Source: CAVYXZ01 sp965223835 (GTDB lineage: Bacteria; Chloroflexota; Anaerolineae; Aggregatilineales; Phototrophicaceae). From it: DNA of 64,000 bases. Position 1 is the first letter of the stretch. The number at the start of each line of letters is the position of its first letter. Under the pieces are notes generated by a model, which was not told where the DNA came from, ran no database searches, and was given only the letters and a program-made list of their open reading frames with translations. Shown piece after piece: positions 25,325-34,338 of this stretch. The stretch is from positions 2,976,001 through 3,040,000 of the forward strand of contig CBDCXQ010000001.1 of assembly GCA_965223835.1 (NCBI GenBank). The letters run 5' to 3'. A program made the translations under genes and the position numbers.

Positions 25325-27553
25325 ATGGCAACGATCAATCACATCCCGATAGAAGACCTCCCCTACTGGATGCGACAGGCCCGGCGTGGGCGTGATTGGG
25401 GAATTGTTTTAGCGCTGTCGCTGGGATTGCTGGCAGCCCTGCCTTTCATAATTAATCCTGGACTACCTCACACAAACGCGATTGAAAATTATGTCTATTT
25501 GATCGCCGATTATGCTGACACCTTGCGTGAAGGTCGGCTTTACCCACGTTGGTCGCCGAATGCGCTGGGAGGTTTTGGCGCACCTATCCCTAATTTTTTC
25601 CCGCCCGGTGCACCCTATGCCGCCGCCGTCCTCAAAGTTCTATTCACCGATGATGCAGTCCTGGCGGTACGCATTATGTTCATTCTGGCATTCAGCATCG
25701 CTGGTATAACAACCTATGCTTTTGTGAGGCAACGGTCAACAAGTGCAGCAGGCTTGCTGGCAACGACCCTATATCTGTTTAGCCCCTATGTTGGTCAGGT
25801 CGCGCCCCACAGTCATGGCAATCTCGCAATTGTGGTTGGCATGGCGTTACTACCACTGCTGTTATGGTCAGCCAATCGTCTGTTGCTGTTGCGGCGGACA
25901 AGTGATCTACTCGCGACTACCTTTGCGATGTCCACGTTGCTGCTAACCCATCCGCAGCTTGCCATTATCGCGCTGACACTCAGCTTACTACTCGTTGTGT
26001 GGAATATCTATACTCAGCCAAAGTCGGGAGCAAGCTGGATATTAGCCATTATTGGCCTGAGTCTGGGGATTGGATTTGCTGGTTTTTACTGGATTCCGGC
26101 CTTTCTCGAACGCGACCTGGTAGAGTGGGTTGAGCGCCTGCGACCGCCAGCAGTCAACCTGGCAGCTATATTTAGCCTGCCGCAACCAATTGACCCTAAT
26201 GCGCTTCAGCCCTACTCCAAAATGACGCTTGGCTGGTGGCTGCCATTGCTGGTACTCATTGTTGCTGTTGATCGCATTCGGCGGCGTGATCTACTTAACA
26301 TCTACCTGAGTTTGCTTTTTACCGGCTTTATCTTAATTATCCTGGCGCTTACTCTGCCCGCCGAAAACTGGTTATTAGGACCAATTAGTCTGGTTCTGGC
26401 AATCAGTGCCAGCGGTGTCGCCAACATCCAAACGCCATTTAGAAAACATTGGCAGACGATCATCTTACTGGCAGCGATCTGCCTCACCAGTGTGCCCATA
26501 TTATATGTTCCTCCCTGGCCGGAAAATTTTGGCAGTGTCCAACCGATCGATCAAATAAATTATGAACAACGAGGGTTCGGCATCGCGGTGTTGCCACCTG
26601 AAAGCCCATTGCCAACCACCCTGTCAACTTCACTGCCAACCAATTATGTGCTACTTTCGGGCTACGAGACCGGCAATCTAAACCGCATCGCGCCCAATGC
26701 CGCGGTTCGTGTGAACCCGGTGGAACACACCGGACACCAGGATCGTTTTCAAATTACGACGAATCGTTCAACGACCCTGGACGTATTCATGGCGTACTTC
26801 CCCGGCTGGCAGGCGCTGACCGGTAATGAGATTTTCCCCATGCGCCGAAATCCGCAAAACGGCCTCATGCTTCTGGATATTCCGCCCATGAACGGCGAGT
26901 TGACCATCACATTTGGCTCGACACCCACCCGCCAGATGGCCTGGTTAGTAACCTGGGCCAGCCTGTTCATATTAATGCTCATCAGCTGGCGTGGAATCCC
27001 CAGCCAGGAACATGAGCCTCCTGAGGCCGACTTACTTGATTTAAGAACCGTTCGCCGGGCGATTATCATTATTATTTTATTCGGCATCGCCCGCGCATTC
27101 TATGCTGCTCCGCCCAATAGCGGGCTTGCAAATAGTCAGATGCTAAATCGGCGCACCGAGTCAGGCCTAGAAATCATCGCCTATGACCTCAACGCTGAAA
27201 CATACCGTGCTACCAACAAGCTTACCCTAAATCTCTACTGGCAGACGGTTACGGTCTTGCCCGATAATTATCAGATTCGCCTCACGCTTTTGGATGCCGA
27301 CGATAGCCCGCCGTTGCAAACGACGCCGCTTCGAGCACCAGGACATTATCCGACCCGCCGCTGGCGCACATTTCGCTATGTCACTGACACCTATCACTTG
27401 ACCTTGCCCAATACCGCGGGGATCGTGCAGTTTCAAATTGAAGCCTTTGAATGCAACCCCAACTGTAACGATCGGTTAACATTCTTCGATGACCAGGGGG
27501 GAAATCTGGGACCAGCACTCACACTGCCGCCTCAGGTTGTTATCATCCGTTAG
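25325..27553 (+). CDS. Polytopic membrane protein, GT-C/PTPS-related type
   Basis: 742 residues with about a dozen membrane helices. A large luminal first loop ends in the pattern YADTLREGRLYPRWSPNALG, with Asp and Arg after the first helix, resembling GT-C glycosyltransferases and the 6-pyruvoyl-tetrahydropterin-synthase-related membrane family. Helices cover about 25-42, 105-130, 140-215, 240-260 and 300-400, then a soluble part (to 540), two more helices (about 540-590) and a final beta-rich domain (ETYRATNKLTLNLYWQT). It may act in cell-surface glycan handling, which is an inference. The start has no ribosome binding site but a TACAAT box abuts it. Confidence 0.72.
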   Translation: MATINHIPIEDLPYWMRQARRGRDWGIVLALSLGLLAALPFIINPGLPHTNAIENYVYLIADYADTLREGRLYPRWSPNALGGFGAPIPNFFPPGAPYAAAVLKVLFTDDAVLAVRIMFILAFSIAGITTYAFVRQRSTSAAGLLATTLYLFSPYVGQVAPHSHGNLAIVVGMALLPLLLWSANRLLLLRRTSDLLATTFAMSTLLLTHPQLAIIALTLSLLLVVWNIYTQPKSGASWILAIIGLSLGIGFAGFYWIPAFLERDLVEWVERLRPPAVNLAAIFSLPQPIDPNALQPYSKMTLGWWLPLLVLIVAVDRIRRRDLLNIYLSLLFTGFILIILALTLPAENWLLGPISLVLAISASGVANIQTPFRKHWQTIILLAAICLTSVPILYVPPWPENFGSVQPIDQINYEQRGFGIAVLPPESPLPTTLSTSLPTNYVLLSGYETGNLNRIAPNAAVRVNPVEHTGHQDRFQITTNRSTTLDVFMAYFPGWQALTGNEIFPMRRNPQNGLMLLDIPPMNGELTITFGSTPTRQMAWLVTWASLFILMLISWRGIPSQEHEPPEADLLDLRTVRRAIIIIILFGIARAFYAAPPNSGLANSQMLNRRTESGLEIIAYDLNAETYRATNKLTLNLYWQTVTVLPDNYQIRLTLLDADDSPPLQTTPLRAPGHYPTRRWRTFRYVTDTYHLTLPNTAGIVQFQIEAFECNPNCNDRLTFFDDQGGNLGPALTLPPQVVIIR

Positions 27554-27555
27554 AC

Positions 27556-27584
27556 TTGTTTTAAAATGGCAAGGTCAGTACAAT
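27556..27584 (+). promoter_or_regulatory. Sigma-70 promoter for the TPR-UroD-rsmD genes
   Basis: TTGTTT (27556-27561), 17 bases, TACAAT (27579-27584). The predicted start is near 27591, about 32 bases before ATG 27623. The promoter lies just after the stop of the membrane gene, giving the downstream genes an independent transcript. Confidence 0.6.
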
Positions 27585-27622
27585 TTGCTCCGATGCATGA
27601 ATAGCACAATGGGAGTAAGTTG

Positions 27623-27967
27623 ATGGCAACACAAAATAATGTCAGCAATCTGATTACACAGGCCTGGAATCATCAGCGCGAAGGCCGAGCCGCTGCCGCC
27701 GTCACCGAATTTGAGAAGATCGTCCAGCAGCACCCGCAAGACGTAGACGCCAACTATGGTCTGGGCCTGGCCCAAAAAGCTGCCGGGCAGACTGCCGCCG
27801 CTATCAACACCTTCAAACAGACACTGGTTATTATCAGTGAAAGCCAGAAGAAAGAAGATGCTCAACGGAATACGGACGAAGATTACGTCAAAACGCCGGA
27901 AGATGATCGTCTGATGATGCTCCAGCGCATGGTCAGCCAGCGGCTAATTGAAACCCAAAATAGCTAA
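27623..27967 (+). CDS. Small TPR protein, 114 aa
   Basis: Soluble protein with two TPR units: AWNHQREGRAAAAVTEFEKI then DVDANYGLGLAQKAAGQTAA and AINTFKQTLVII. A charged helix (SESQKKEDAQRNTDEDYVK) and the end LMMLQRMVSQRLIE follow. TPR proteins serve as scaffolds, and the partner here is not known. ATG 27623 follows GGGAGTAAGTTG. It ends 7 bases before the UroD-like ATG, so the genes are probably co-transcribed. Confidence 0.78.
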   Translation: MATQNNVSNLITQAWNHQREGRAAAAVTEFEKIVQQHPQDVDANYGLGLAQKAAGQTAAAINTFKQTLVIISESQKKEDAQRNTDEDYVKTPEDDRLMMLQRMVSQRLIETQNS

Positions 27968-27974
27968 TCCTGCC

Positions 27975-28967
27975 ATGAACAAACGGGAACGACTGGAAAA
28001 AACGATTGCTGGTGAAGCCACTGATCGCGTACCCGTTGCGCTCTGGCGTCATTGGCCTGGTGACGATCAACGCGCTGCTGATCTGGCCCGATCCTGTGTC
28101 GATTTCCAAAATGCATTTGACTGGGATTTCGTTAAGGTGACACCTGCGAGCAATTACTCAGTTACCGATTATGGCGTCCAGGATCAATGGGAAGGCAACC
28201 TTGAAGGAACGCGCACCATCACCCGTCATGTTGTCAACCGTTCCCTTGATTGGACCGATCTACGATCACTGGACCCAACCCGGGGGGTATTAGGTCGTCA
28301 TCTCGAGTGTTTACGTTTGATACCGCAAAACCTTAACGATCCAGAGACACCGATTCTGATGACGATCTTCAGCCCGCTATCACAGGCCAAACATATTGCG
28401 GGCCAACCCTTGCTATTGCGTCACATCCGCACCAATGCTGATCGGGTTCATACCGCCTTGAACACCCTGACCGAAAGCACCCTGCGTTACATTAATGAAT
28501 TACGGCACAGCCCAATTGCGGGTATTTTCTATGCGATCCAGCACGCCAGTTATGATGTAATGTCACAGGCTGAGTATGAAGCGTTTGGCTGGCCTTATGA
28601 CCGAAAAATCCTGGAAACGTTACCGTCGAACTGGTGGTTCAACATGGTGCATTTTCATGGTTCATCGCCGATGTTTCATGTCGCCAGCCAGCTACAGACT
28701 CAAGCCGTGAACTGGCACGACCGTGATTCCGAACCGGATCTCGCGCTCGGTCGATCCCAAATTACGGGTGCTGCTTGCGGCGGCCTCTCACAGTGGGAAC
28801 ATGTCCACAATGGCACCCCAGGCACCATTCGTGAGGCCTTCCGGGAAGCAATTAATGTTACCAACAGTCGCCGATTCATCCTGTCAACCGGCTGTGTTAC
28901 AATGATTACATCTCCCCAGTCGAATCTCCGGGCTGTCCGGGCGGTTGTGGACGAAATAGGAACGTAA
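27975..28967 (+). CDS. Uroporphyrinogen decarboxylase-like (URO-D superfamily) protein
   Basis: 330 residues, an alpha/beta-barrel of the URO-D type. It starts NKRERLEKTIAGEATDRVPV, then LWRHWPGDDQ, the family's N-terminal signature with the R-P/V-P-V motif, and ends in RFILSTGC with the barrel-closing motif. True HemE enzymes share the N-terminal motif, but many relatives are corrinoid-linked methyltransferases. The sequence does not settle which. There is no haem gene nearby, so I do not name it hemE. ATG 27975 is chosen over an in-frame ATG at 27948 that would overlap the TPR gene. Two bases separate it from rsmD. Confidence 0.78.
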   Translation: MNKRERLEKTIAGEATDRVPVALWRHWPGDDQRAADLARSCVDFQNAFDWDFVKVTPASNYSVTDYGVQDQWEGNLEGTRTITRHVVNRSLDWTDLRSLDPTRGVLGRHLECLRLIPQNLNDPETPILMTIFSPLSQAKHIAGQPLLLRHIRTNADRVHTALNTLTESTLRYINELRHSPIAGIFYAIQHASYDVMSQAEYEAFGWPYDRKILETLPSNWWFNMVHFHGSSPMFHVASQLQTQAVNWHDRDSEPDLALGRSQITGAACGGLSQWEHVHNGTPGTIREAFREAINVTNSRRFILSTGCVTMITSPQSNLRAVRAVVDEIGT

Positions 28968-28969
28968 TC

Positions 28970-29536
28970 ATGTCGTTGCGGGTCATTGCAGGGTCAGCCA
29001 AAGGACGCCGCTTAAAATCGGTATCAGGTGCAACAACCCGGCCCGTTATGGACCGCGTAAAAGAGGCTTGTTTTAGCATTCTCGGTCGTTCAGTGATTGA
29101 TGGGGCGTTTCTTGACTTATTTGCCGGCACAGGCAGCGTTGGCATTGAAGCGCTCAGCCGCGGGGCGCAGCAGGCAGTGTTCGTTGAACTCGAAAAGAAA
29201 GCGATTCAGACCATCGAGACGAACCTGCAAATCACCGGGCTTGGTGATAAAGCACGTATTCGGCGTACTGATGTGCAGGCGTTTCTAAAACATCCTACCG
29301 GCCAGAACTTCGACCACATCTATATAGCGCCGCCGCAATATAAGGGCCTTTGGTTAACCACCTTGAATACGCTGGACGAAAACCCCGTTTGGCTGCATTC
29401 GGACACGATCATTATTGTGCAAATCGATCCATCGGAACAACAATCGGTAAATTTTCACAACTTTTTGCCCTATGACGAACGGCGTTATGGTAAAACATTA
29501 TTATGGTTCTTCGCACCCCCGACGGATGAGGAGTAA
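28970..29536 (+). CDS. rsmD: 16S rRNA (guanine(966)-N2)-methyltransferase, RsmD family
   Basis: S-adenosylmethionine-dependent methyltransferase acting on a guanine of 16S rRNA during 30S assembly. 188 residues. It starts LRVIAGSAKGRRLKSV and has RPVMDRVKEACFSIL, the SAM-binding LDLFAGTGSVGIEALSRGA, then VFVELEKKA. The catalytic motif IV, DPPY in typical RsmD, reads IAPPQY here, with the Asp replaced by Ala. The protein is otherwise complete, so activity may be altered or another residue may take over. It begins 2 bases after the URO-D gene and precedes the ImmA-like gene by 3 bases. Confidence 0.85.
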   Translation: MSLRVIAGSAKGRRLKSVSGATTRPVMDRVKEACFSILGRSVIDGAFLDLFAGTGSVGIEALSRGAQQAVFVELEKKAIQTIETNLQITGLGDKARIRRTDVQAFLKHPTGQNFDHIYIAPPQYKGLWLTTLNTLDENPVWLHSDTIIIVQIDPSEQQSVNFHNFLPYDERRYGKTLLWFFAPPTDEE

Positions 29537-29539
29537 AAA

Positions 29540-29968
29540 ATGGCCGAATTGTCGGAACTTGAAAAGATTGCCAGCGAGGTCATCGAGACCTTTGACATCA
29601 AAGCACCACCGGTTCCGATTGAGAGCATGTTGCAGCATCCTAAATCCGATATGTGGGCAGAAGTTGATATTGCTCAACTAACCAGTGGCTTTTTAAATGT
29701 GAAAAATCAGTATTCACCACGAATGTCCCTCACCCGACTATTGGCCCGGCATATCATGGTGAGTCAATGGGGCACTGCCCGTAATTTGGAACCATTAAGC
29801 AGGGATAAAGACGCGGTGAAATTGTTTGCACGAATGCTTATCATGCCCCTTAGCATGGTACGCTCACTGAGTACGAGTGCACGCACGCCCCCAATCCTCA
29901 GCCTGCATTTTGAGGTGCCCGAAGATGATGCCCGCGAACGACTAACGGAGCTTGCAGACTACCTTTAG
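29540..29968 (+). CDS. Degenerate ImmA/IrrE-like protein
   Basis: 142 residues. The layout follows ImmA/IrrE metallopeptidases: an N-terminal helix (ASEVIETFDIKAPPVPIESM), a helix where HExxH should lie (LTRLLARHIMVSQWG), the helix DAVKLFARMLIMPLSMVRSL (the family's ANxFAxxLLMP), and the end SLHFEVPEDDARERLTEL (the A..F.V...A...RL segment). The HExxH zinc motif is missing, so peptidase activity is not expected. This assignment rests on motif order alone. ATG 29540 follows GGATGAGGAG. The tail overlaps the convergent CCA gene by 4 bases. Confidence 0.6.
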   Translation: MAELSELEKIASEVIETFDIKAPPVPIESMLQHPKSDMWAEVDIAQLTSGFLNVKNQYSPRMSLTRLLARHIMVSQWGTARNLEPLSRDKDAVKLFARMLIMPLSMVRSLSTSARTPPILSLHFEVPEDDARERLTELADYL

Positions 29969-31416
29969 TTGTTGCGGTCTAAATATTCTCGAGCGGCAGC
30001 CAGCGCTTCGTCCGCAGTCTCAGCTTGTCCAGTAACCTGCGCTTCCCGAATGTGGGCCAGCAACTTGCCGATTAATGGACCAGGCTTCAGTCCCAATGCA
30101 GCAATGAGATGATTGCCATCCATCAAAACTGGTGGTTCAACAATCGTTTCATATTGTTCATAGTACACGCCCAATAATATTCGTAAGCGCTCGACAATGC
30201 GCAACCAATCATCCTGACGAATCGAACTGCCAGCTTCACCCAGATAATGGGCCGCTGCCAACAAACAGGCATCAACCCCGGCTTCACGAGTAGGCCACCA
30301 GAAGTGATGCAAAGTCAATGGTTCAGTGTCTTCAAGCTGTAAAGGCTGTCGATACCATTGAATAACCCGAACCAGTCGTTCCCGTTCACTATTGCTGAGA
30401 CGTAACATCTGCGCACATTCAATTACTTGCACAGCAGTTAACGGACTCAGCAAGGCAGCCAATGTTAATAACGCTGTGTGCGGTCGTTCATTGGGCCATT
30501 GTTGTTCAGTATGTTCACGCAATTGCTGACGATACCGGTCTAATTGCATGACCAGCATCCCCATGCCAAAAGTAGCTGCTGTGTGATCCGAACGTGCTGG
30601 ACTAATTGCCGTTAAAATATGCGCGGTTTTTCCGACGATTGCCAGGGTTTCGTGCCAGCGACTGGCATAGTCCGCGTTATCGCTACTAACGGACCGCAGC
30701 GTCAACACCTGAGGAATAATCGTATCAAGTAAGCCCAGCGACTCGGCAACGCGCAATGCCATCCGCACTTGAGAGAGAGTCAACATTTTGATGAACTCAT
30801 CGCGGATGCGTTCTGGTGAGACTTGTGGTAGGTACAGCGCAGCTTTCCGCACCGCTTGCAGTGTCGCGGCTTCAATTCGCATCCCAAGTTGGACACTCTG
30901 GCGCACCGCCCGCAGACACCGGAGCGGATCATTTAGCATCGACTGGGCGTGACAATGGCGCACGAATTTGGCTCTAAGATCGTCTTCACCACGCAATGGA
31001 TCAATCAACAGCGCCAGATCATCCGTCAAATCCACGACCATTGCATTGATTGTAAAGTCGCGATCGGTCAGATCCCCCAGCAGATCATCACCACGAAATC
31101 GTGCAACGTCGACGATGAACCGTCCCTGAGGCGTGTTCAAAAGCGCCCGCCCGACATCACGCTCGGCATCCAGCACAAAAAAATCACCATTGAATGCATT
31201 GGCAATTTGCTTCGCCAGGACGATTCCAGCTTTGGCAACAACCAGGTCAAGATCATTAAGTGGGCGTTGAAACAGGGCGTCCCGAACGGCTCCACCAACG
31301 ATGTAAATTGATTGAGGATGATCTGCGAGCAATTCCTGAAGTTCAAACACGATATCCGGCCACAGCAGCGGACGATGTGGCTCGTGCGGCGACAGATCAC
31401 CCATCACCCAGAACAT
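29965..31416 (-). CDS. CCA tRNA nucleotidyltransferase / poly(A) polymerase family
   Basis: Adds or repairs the 3' CCA of tRNA, or adds A residues. 483 residues. The nucleotidyltransferase head has YIVGGAVRDAL followed by LNDLDLV (the G-G-x-x-R-D and DxD catalytic motifs), RFRGDDLLGDLTDRDFTINA and DPLRGEDDL. The head continues with DPLRCLRAVR and PERIRDEFIKML, and a longer all-helical tail contains an HD-like segment. ATG at 31404, 4 codons in, is an alternative start that reduces overlap with hpt from 20 to 8 bases. Whether it is a CCA-adding enzyme or a poly(A) polymerase cannot be decided from sequence alone. Confidence 0.88.
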   Translation of the reverse strand: MFWVMGDLSPHEPHRPLLWPDIVFELQELLADHPQSIYIVGGAVRDALFQRPLNDLDLVVAKAGIVLAKQIANAFNGDFFVLDAERDVGRALLNTPQGRFIVDVARFRGDDLLGDLTDRDFTINAMVVDLTDDLALLIDPLRGEDDLRAKFVRHCHAQSMLNDPLRCLRAVRQSVQLGMRIEAATLQAVRKAALYLPQVSPERIRDEFIKMLTLSQVRMALRVAESLGLLDTIIPQVLTLRSVSSDNADYASRWHETLAIVGKTAHILTAISPARSDHTAATFGMGMLVMQLDRYRQQLREHTEQQWPNERPHTALLTLAALLSPLTAVQVIECAQMLRLSNSERERLVRVIQWYRQPLQLEDTEPLTLHHFWWPTREAGVDACLLAAAHYLGEAGSSIRQDDWLRIVERLRILLGVYYEQYETIVEPPVLMDGNHLIAALGLKPGPLIGKLLAHIREAQVTGQAETADEALAAAREYLDRNN

Positions 31417-31966
31417 CCAGGTCTACTACCCCGATGAATGGTAAATTGCGAAACTTTTCATCTAAATCGAGGCCATAGCCAAAGACAAATTTATCTTCGA
31501 TTTCGAAGCCACGATAATCAACTGGAATGTTCACCGTCCGGCGGGAAGCTTTATCGAGTAATGTGCATAATTTCAGACTCGCAGGACGCCGCGCCAGAAT
31601 TACATCCATCACAAACCGCAACGTATGTCCACTGTCGATAATATCCTCAACGATCAGCACATGCTGATTTTCAACCTCAGACTTTAAATCCATATCAATG
31701 CGCACATTGCCGCTGGAGGCACGCGCGCCGACGCCATAACTTGATACAGATAGAAAATCAATGGTATGGGGCACCTGGATGTGACGCATGAGGTCGGTCA
31801 AGAACATCACACCGCCCTTTAAAACGCAGATTAAGAGTAGATTCGGATAATCTATATAATCAGCGGTAATTTCTTTCCCAAGTTCTACTATCCGCGCATT
31901 CAAATCAACTTCATTGATCAAAATTTCTTTAAGATATTTCTCATAGGGTAACGTCGCGCCCATCAA
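31397..31966 (-). CDS. hpt: Hypoxanthine phosphoribosyltransferase
   Basis: Purine salvage: converts hypoxanthine or guanine plus PRPP to IMP or GMP. 189 residues. The PRPP-binding motif is VLIVEDIIDSGHTL, the PPi loop is LLICVLKGGVMFL, the flexible loop carries SYG, and the base-pocket end is DKFVFGYGLDLDEKFRNLP. This matches bacterial Hpt. It may start at the first or second Met. It overlaps the CCA gene and the FHA gene and so is translationally coupled to both. Confidence 0.93.
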   Translation of the reverse strand: MMGATLPYEKYLKEILINEVDLNARIVELGKEITADYIDYPNLLLICVLKGGVMFLTDLMRHIQVPHTIDFLSVSSYGVGARASSGNVRIDMDLKSEVENQHVLIVEDIIDSGHTLRFVMDVILARRPASLKLCTLLDKASRRTVNIPVDYRGFEIEDKFVFGYGLDLDEKFRNLPFIGVVDLDVLGDG

Positions 31967-32457
31967 TCAAAATCCACTCTTACTGCCAGTCGGCCCAGCA
32001 ACACTTCATCACCCTTTTTGACAAGCGTCGGCGTGTAGGGTGCCACCCGCTCGCCCCGCAAATACGTCCCATTTGAGCTATCTAAATCCGTCAAATAAAC
32101 ATTGTCATCAATGATTTCCAACCGGGCATGTTTTCGCGAAACACCGCGTTCAGTTCCACCCAACGCTGTCAGATCAATATCTGGTATAACCGCTCCACCC
32201 GGATCCAGGCGACCCAGTATAACTGACAGACGAGAACCACTCAAATTGAGCGATTGCGACATTCCACGCACAACCAGTTTGACTGACTGAGGATTAGTGA
32301 CCTGCGCCGCAGCGGACTGGTCTTTGGCATCGCCTAGTATACGCTTCACACGGTTCGTGCCATCGGGAACAATCGCCGTCTCATTAATAGGTAGCGGCAA
32401 CTTAGAGGCATCAAGCCGTCCAGTTTTGGGCACACGGTCATCATTTTGATCGTTCAT
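31963..32457 (-). CDS. FHA-domain protein, 164 aa
   Basis: Forkhead-associated domains bind phosphothreonine peptides. The C-terminal FHA core runs about residues 85-160, with SVILGRLDP (strand beta3), DLTALGGTERGVSRKHARLE (the G-R and S-x-x-H motifs) and DLDSSNGTYLRG (the N-G-T motif). The N-terminal 75 residues are a flexible tail. I chose ATG 32455-32457 because the longer frame (to 32571) would overlap the divergent gene's start at 32521. It is co-transcribed with hpt. A Ser/Thr kinase partner is not in the window. Confidence 0.88.
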   Translation of the reverse strand: MNDQNDDRVPKTGRLDASKLPLPINETAIVPDGTNRVKRILGDAKDQSAAAQVTNPQSVKLVVRGMSQSLNLSGSRLSVILGRLDPGGAVIPDIDLTALGGTERGVSRKHARLEIIDDNVYLTDLDSSNGTYLRGERVAPYTPTLVKKGDEVLLGRLAVRVDFD

Positions 32458-32483
32458 AGTTTTTGGGATACGTTGTAAACTGA

Positions 32484-32512
32484 TAGACGTTTTAATTATC
32501 AAACAGTATAAC
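32484..32512 (+). promoter_or_regulatory. Promoter of the uridine-kinase family gene
   Basis: TAGACG (32484-32489), 17 bases, TATAAC (32507-32512). The start point is predicted near 32519, just before ATG 32521, so the mRNA would have almost no leader. Confidence 0.45.
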
Positions 32513-32520
32513 AGAATCGC

Positions 32521-34257
32521 ATGGATACACCAGCGCAAGCAAACATCACCCAGGCGCAACCACGGACCCACATTCGTGTTTCACTGGACAATGGTCTGGT
32601 TCTGGAAGGACCCAGTGGTGCAACAGTCGAAGATTTTTTGATCGCGGCTCGCCGCCTGCAACCTCAACATTTCGCCAGCCCATTAATGGGTGCGATTGTA
32701 GCAAGTCGGCTCCGGGAACTAAGTTATCCGATCACGCAGGATGTTGCGATAAAACCCGTGCTACTATCCAGCAGTGATGGTGGTCGCATTTATCGCCGCT
32801 CATTGGTCATGATGCTGGCGGCGGCAGTCGATGAGTTATGGCCGGGGAGCAAAGTCGCTGTTAGCTATGCGGTGCCTGATGGGGGATTTTATTGCAAGAT
32901 GGTCAATCATCCCCCACTCAATCAGGAAGAGATCATCAGCCTCTATGAAAAAATGCGTCAGATTGTTGATGCTGATAATCCAATCACCAAACGGATTGTA
33001 ACGCTAGAAACCGCCAGCCAGATATTCGCTGCGCGTGAAGACGATGACAAAGTCCGCCTGTTAGAACAGCGCACCCGCGATGATCTCACACTCTATCAAC
33101 TACGCCAGCGCGAGGATTATTATTACGGCTACATGGTGCCATCCACTGGCTATTTACAACATTTTCGCATTATTCCGGTCGGTGGTGACTTTATCCTACA
33201 ATATCCGCGAAAAGAAACACCGACCCAACTGAAACCCATTACCGCCTCCACCAAGCTGACCCAGGTTTTTCAGGAGACAGACCGTTGGCTGCAACGGATG
33301 GGCGTGGAAGATATAGGTCGTCTAAATCGCCTGGTCCGCGAAAATCATACCCACGAACTCATTCTCGTCGCCGAAGCGTTGCATGAGCAGCGGATCGCCC
33401 GAATCGCCAGTGATATTCGTGAGAAAAGCAGTGAACAGGGGGTGCGAATCGTACTGATTGCTGGTCCGTCGTCATCCGGCAAAACCACCTTTGCCAAACG
33501 ACTCGCCATCCAACTACTGGCGCATGGCCTGCGACCTTTTACGCTGGAACTGGATAACTATTTTGTCGACCGCGAACTAACCCCACGTGACGAAGCAGGC
33601 GAATACGACTTTGAATCGCTGGACGCGCTCAACCTCACGTTGTTCAACGAACACCTGTTAGCACTCATCAGCGGCCATGAGGTCCAACTGCCGCGTTTTG
33701 ATTTCGTCACCGGTACGAGTGTGCCTGGTCGCCTGGCCCGGCTGCAAGCAGATCAGGTCATCATTATCGAAGGCATACATGGTTTGAATCCGGGACTTGT
33801 GCCCGATATTCCCACTGATGTTATTTTCCGTGTTTATGTTTCTGCCCTGACCCAGCTGAATATCGACCGGCACAATCGTATTCCAACAACGGATGTGCGG
33901 TTGCTCCGTCGATTAGTCCGCGATGCCCATCATCGTGGCTACTCTGCTGCCAATACCTTGCAGCGCTGGCCGAGTGTGCGGCGCGGCGAGAAACGCAATA
34001 TCTTCCCTTATCAGGAAAATGCTGATGTGATGTTCAACTCAGCCCTGGTTTATGAACTGGCAGCCCTGCGCCCATTGGCAGAACCCTTGCTCCTCCAGGT
34101 GAAATATCATACACCCGAACATATCGAAGCCAACCGTTTACTCTCATTTATCAACTGGGTACATCCGCTTAGCACCGATCAGCAAGATCATATCCCGGAT
34201 ACGTCGCTGTTGCGCGAGTTCATCGGCGGGTCCACCCTGCGGGATTATCATCCGTAG
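32521..34257 (+). CDS. Nucleoside/uridine kinase family protein with TGS domain
   Basis: 578 residues. The N-terminus (about 17-80) resembles a TGS/beta-grasp domain (LEGPSGATVEDFLIAARRLQ). A ThrRS-like second additional domain is likely around 100-230. From about 310 the uridine-kinase P-loop domain follows, with Walker A AGPSSSGKTTFAKRL and the substrate site LDNYFVDRELTPRDEAGEYDF-type region (quoted in part). Such fused proteins occur in many bacteria and are annotated as uridine kinases, but the substrate is not proven. There is no Shine-Dalgarno before ATG 32521; translation from a leaderless mRNA is possible. It diverges from the FHA gene. Confidence 0.83.
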   Translation: MDTPAQANITQAQPRTHIRVSLDNGLVLEGPSGATVEDFLIAARRLQPQHFASPLMGAIVASRLRELSYPITQDVAIKPVLLSSSDGGRIYRRSLVMMLAAAVDELWPGSKVAVSYAVPDGGFYCKMVNHPPLNQEEIISLYEKMRQIVDADNPITKRIVTLETASQIFAAREDDDKVRLLEQRTRDDLTLYQLRQREDYYYGYMVPSTGYLQHFRIIPVGGDFILQYPRKETPTQLKPITASTKLTQVFQETDRWLQRMGVEDIGRLNRLVRENHTHELILVAEALHEQRIARIASDIREKSSEQGVRIVLIAGPSSSGKTTFAKRLAIQLLAHGLRPFTLELDNYFVDRELTPRDEAGEYDFESLDALNLTLFNEHLLALISGHEVQLPRFDFVTGTSVPGRLARLQADQVIIIEGIHGLNPGLVPDIPTDVIFRVYVSALTQLNIDRHNRIPTTDVRLLRRLVRDAHHRGYSAANTLQRWPSVRRGEKRNIFPYQENADVMFNSALVYELAALRPLAEPLLLQVKYHTPEHIEANRLLSFINWVHPLSTDQQDHIPDTSLLREFIGGSTLRDYHP

Positions 34258-34271
34258 AAGAAAGGGCGGTT

Positions 34272-34300
34272 TTGTGTGTAGTTGCCGCTCAATGTAAAAT
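34272..34300 (+). promoter_or_regulatory. Sigma-70 promoter for the GH116 gene
   Basis: TTGTGT (34272-34277), 17 bases, TAAAAT (34295-34300), predicted start near 34307. It leaves about a 30-base leader before ATG 34339, so the longer reading frame from 34282 is not needed. Confidence 0.55.
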
Positions 34301-34338
34301 CTATTGTAAAAGAGCTTATTACCAACAGGCGGTCACAC

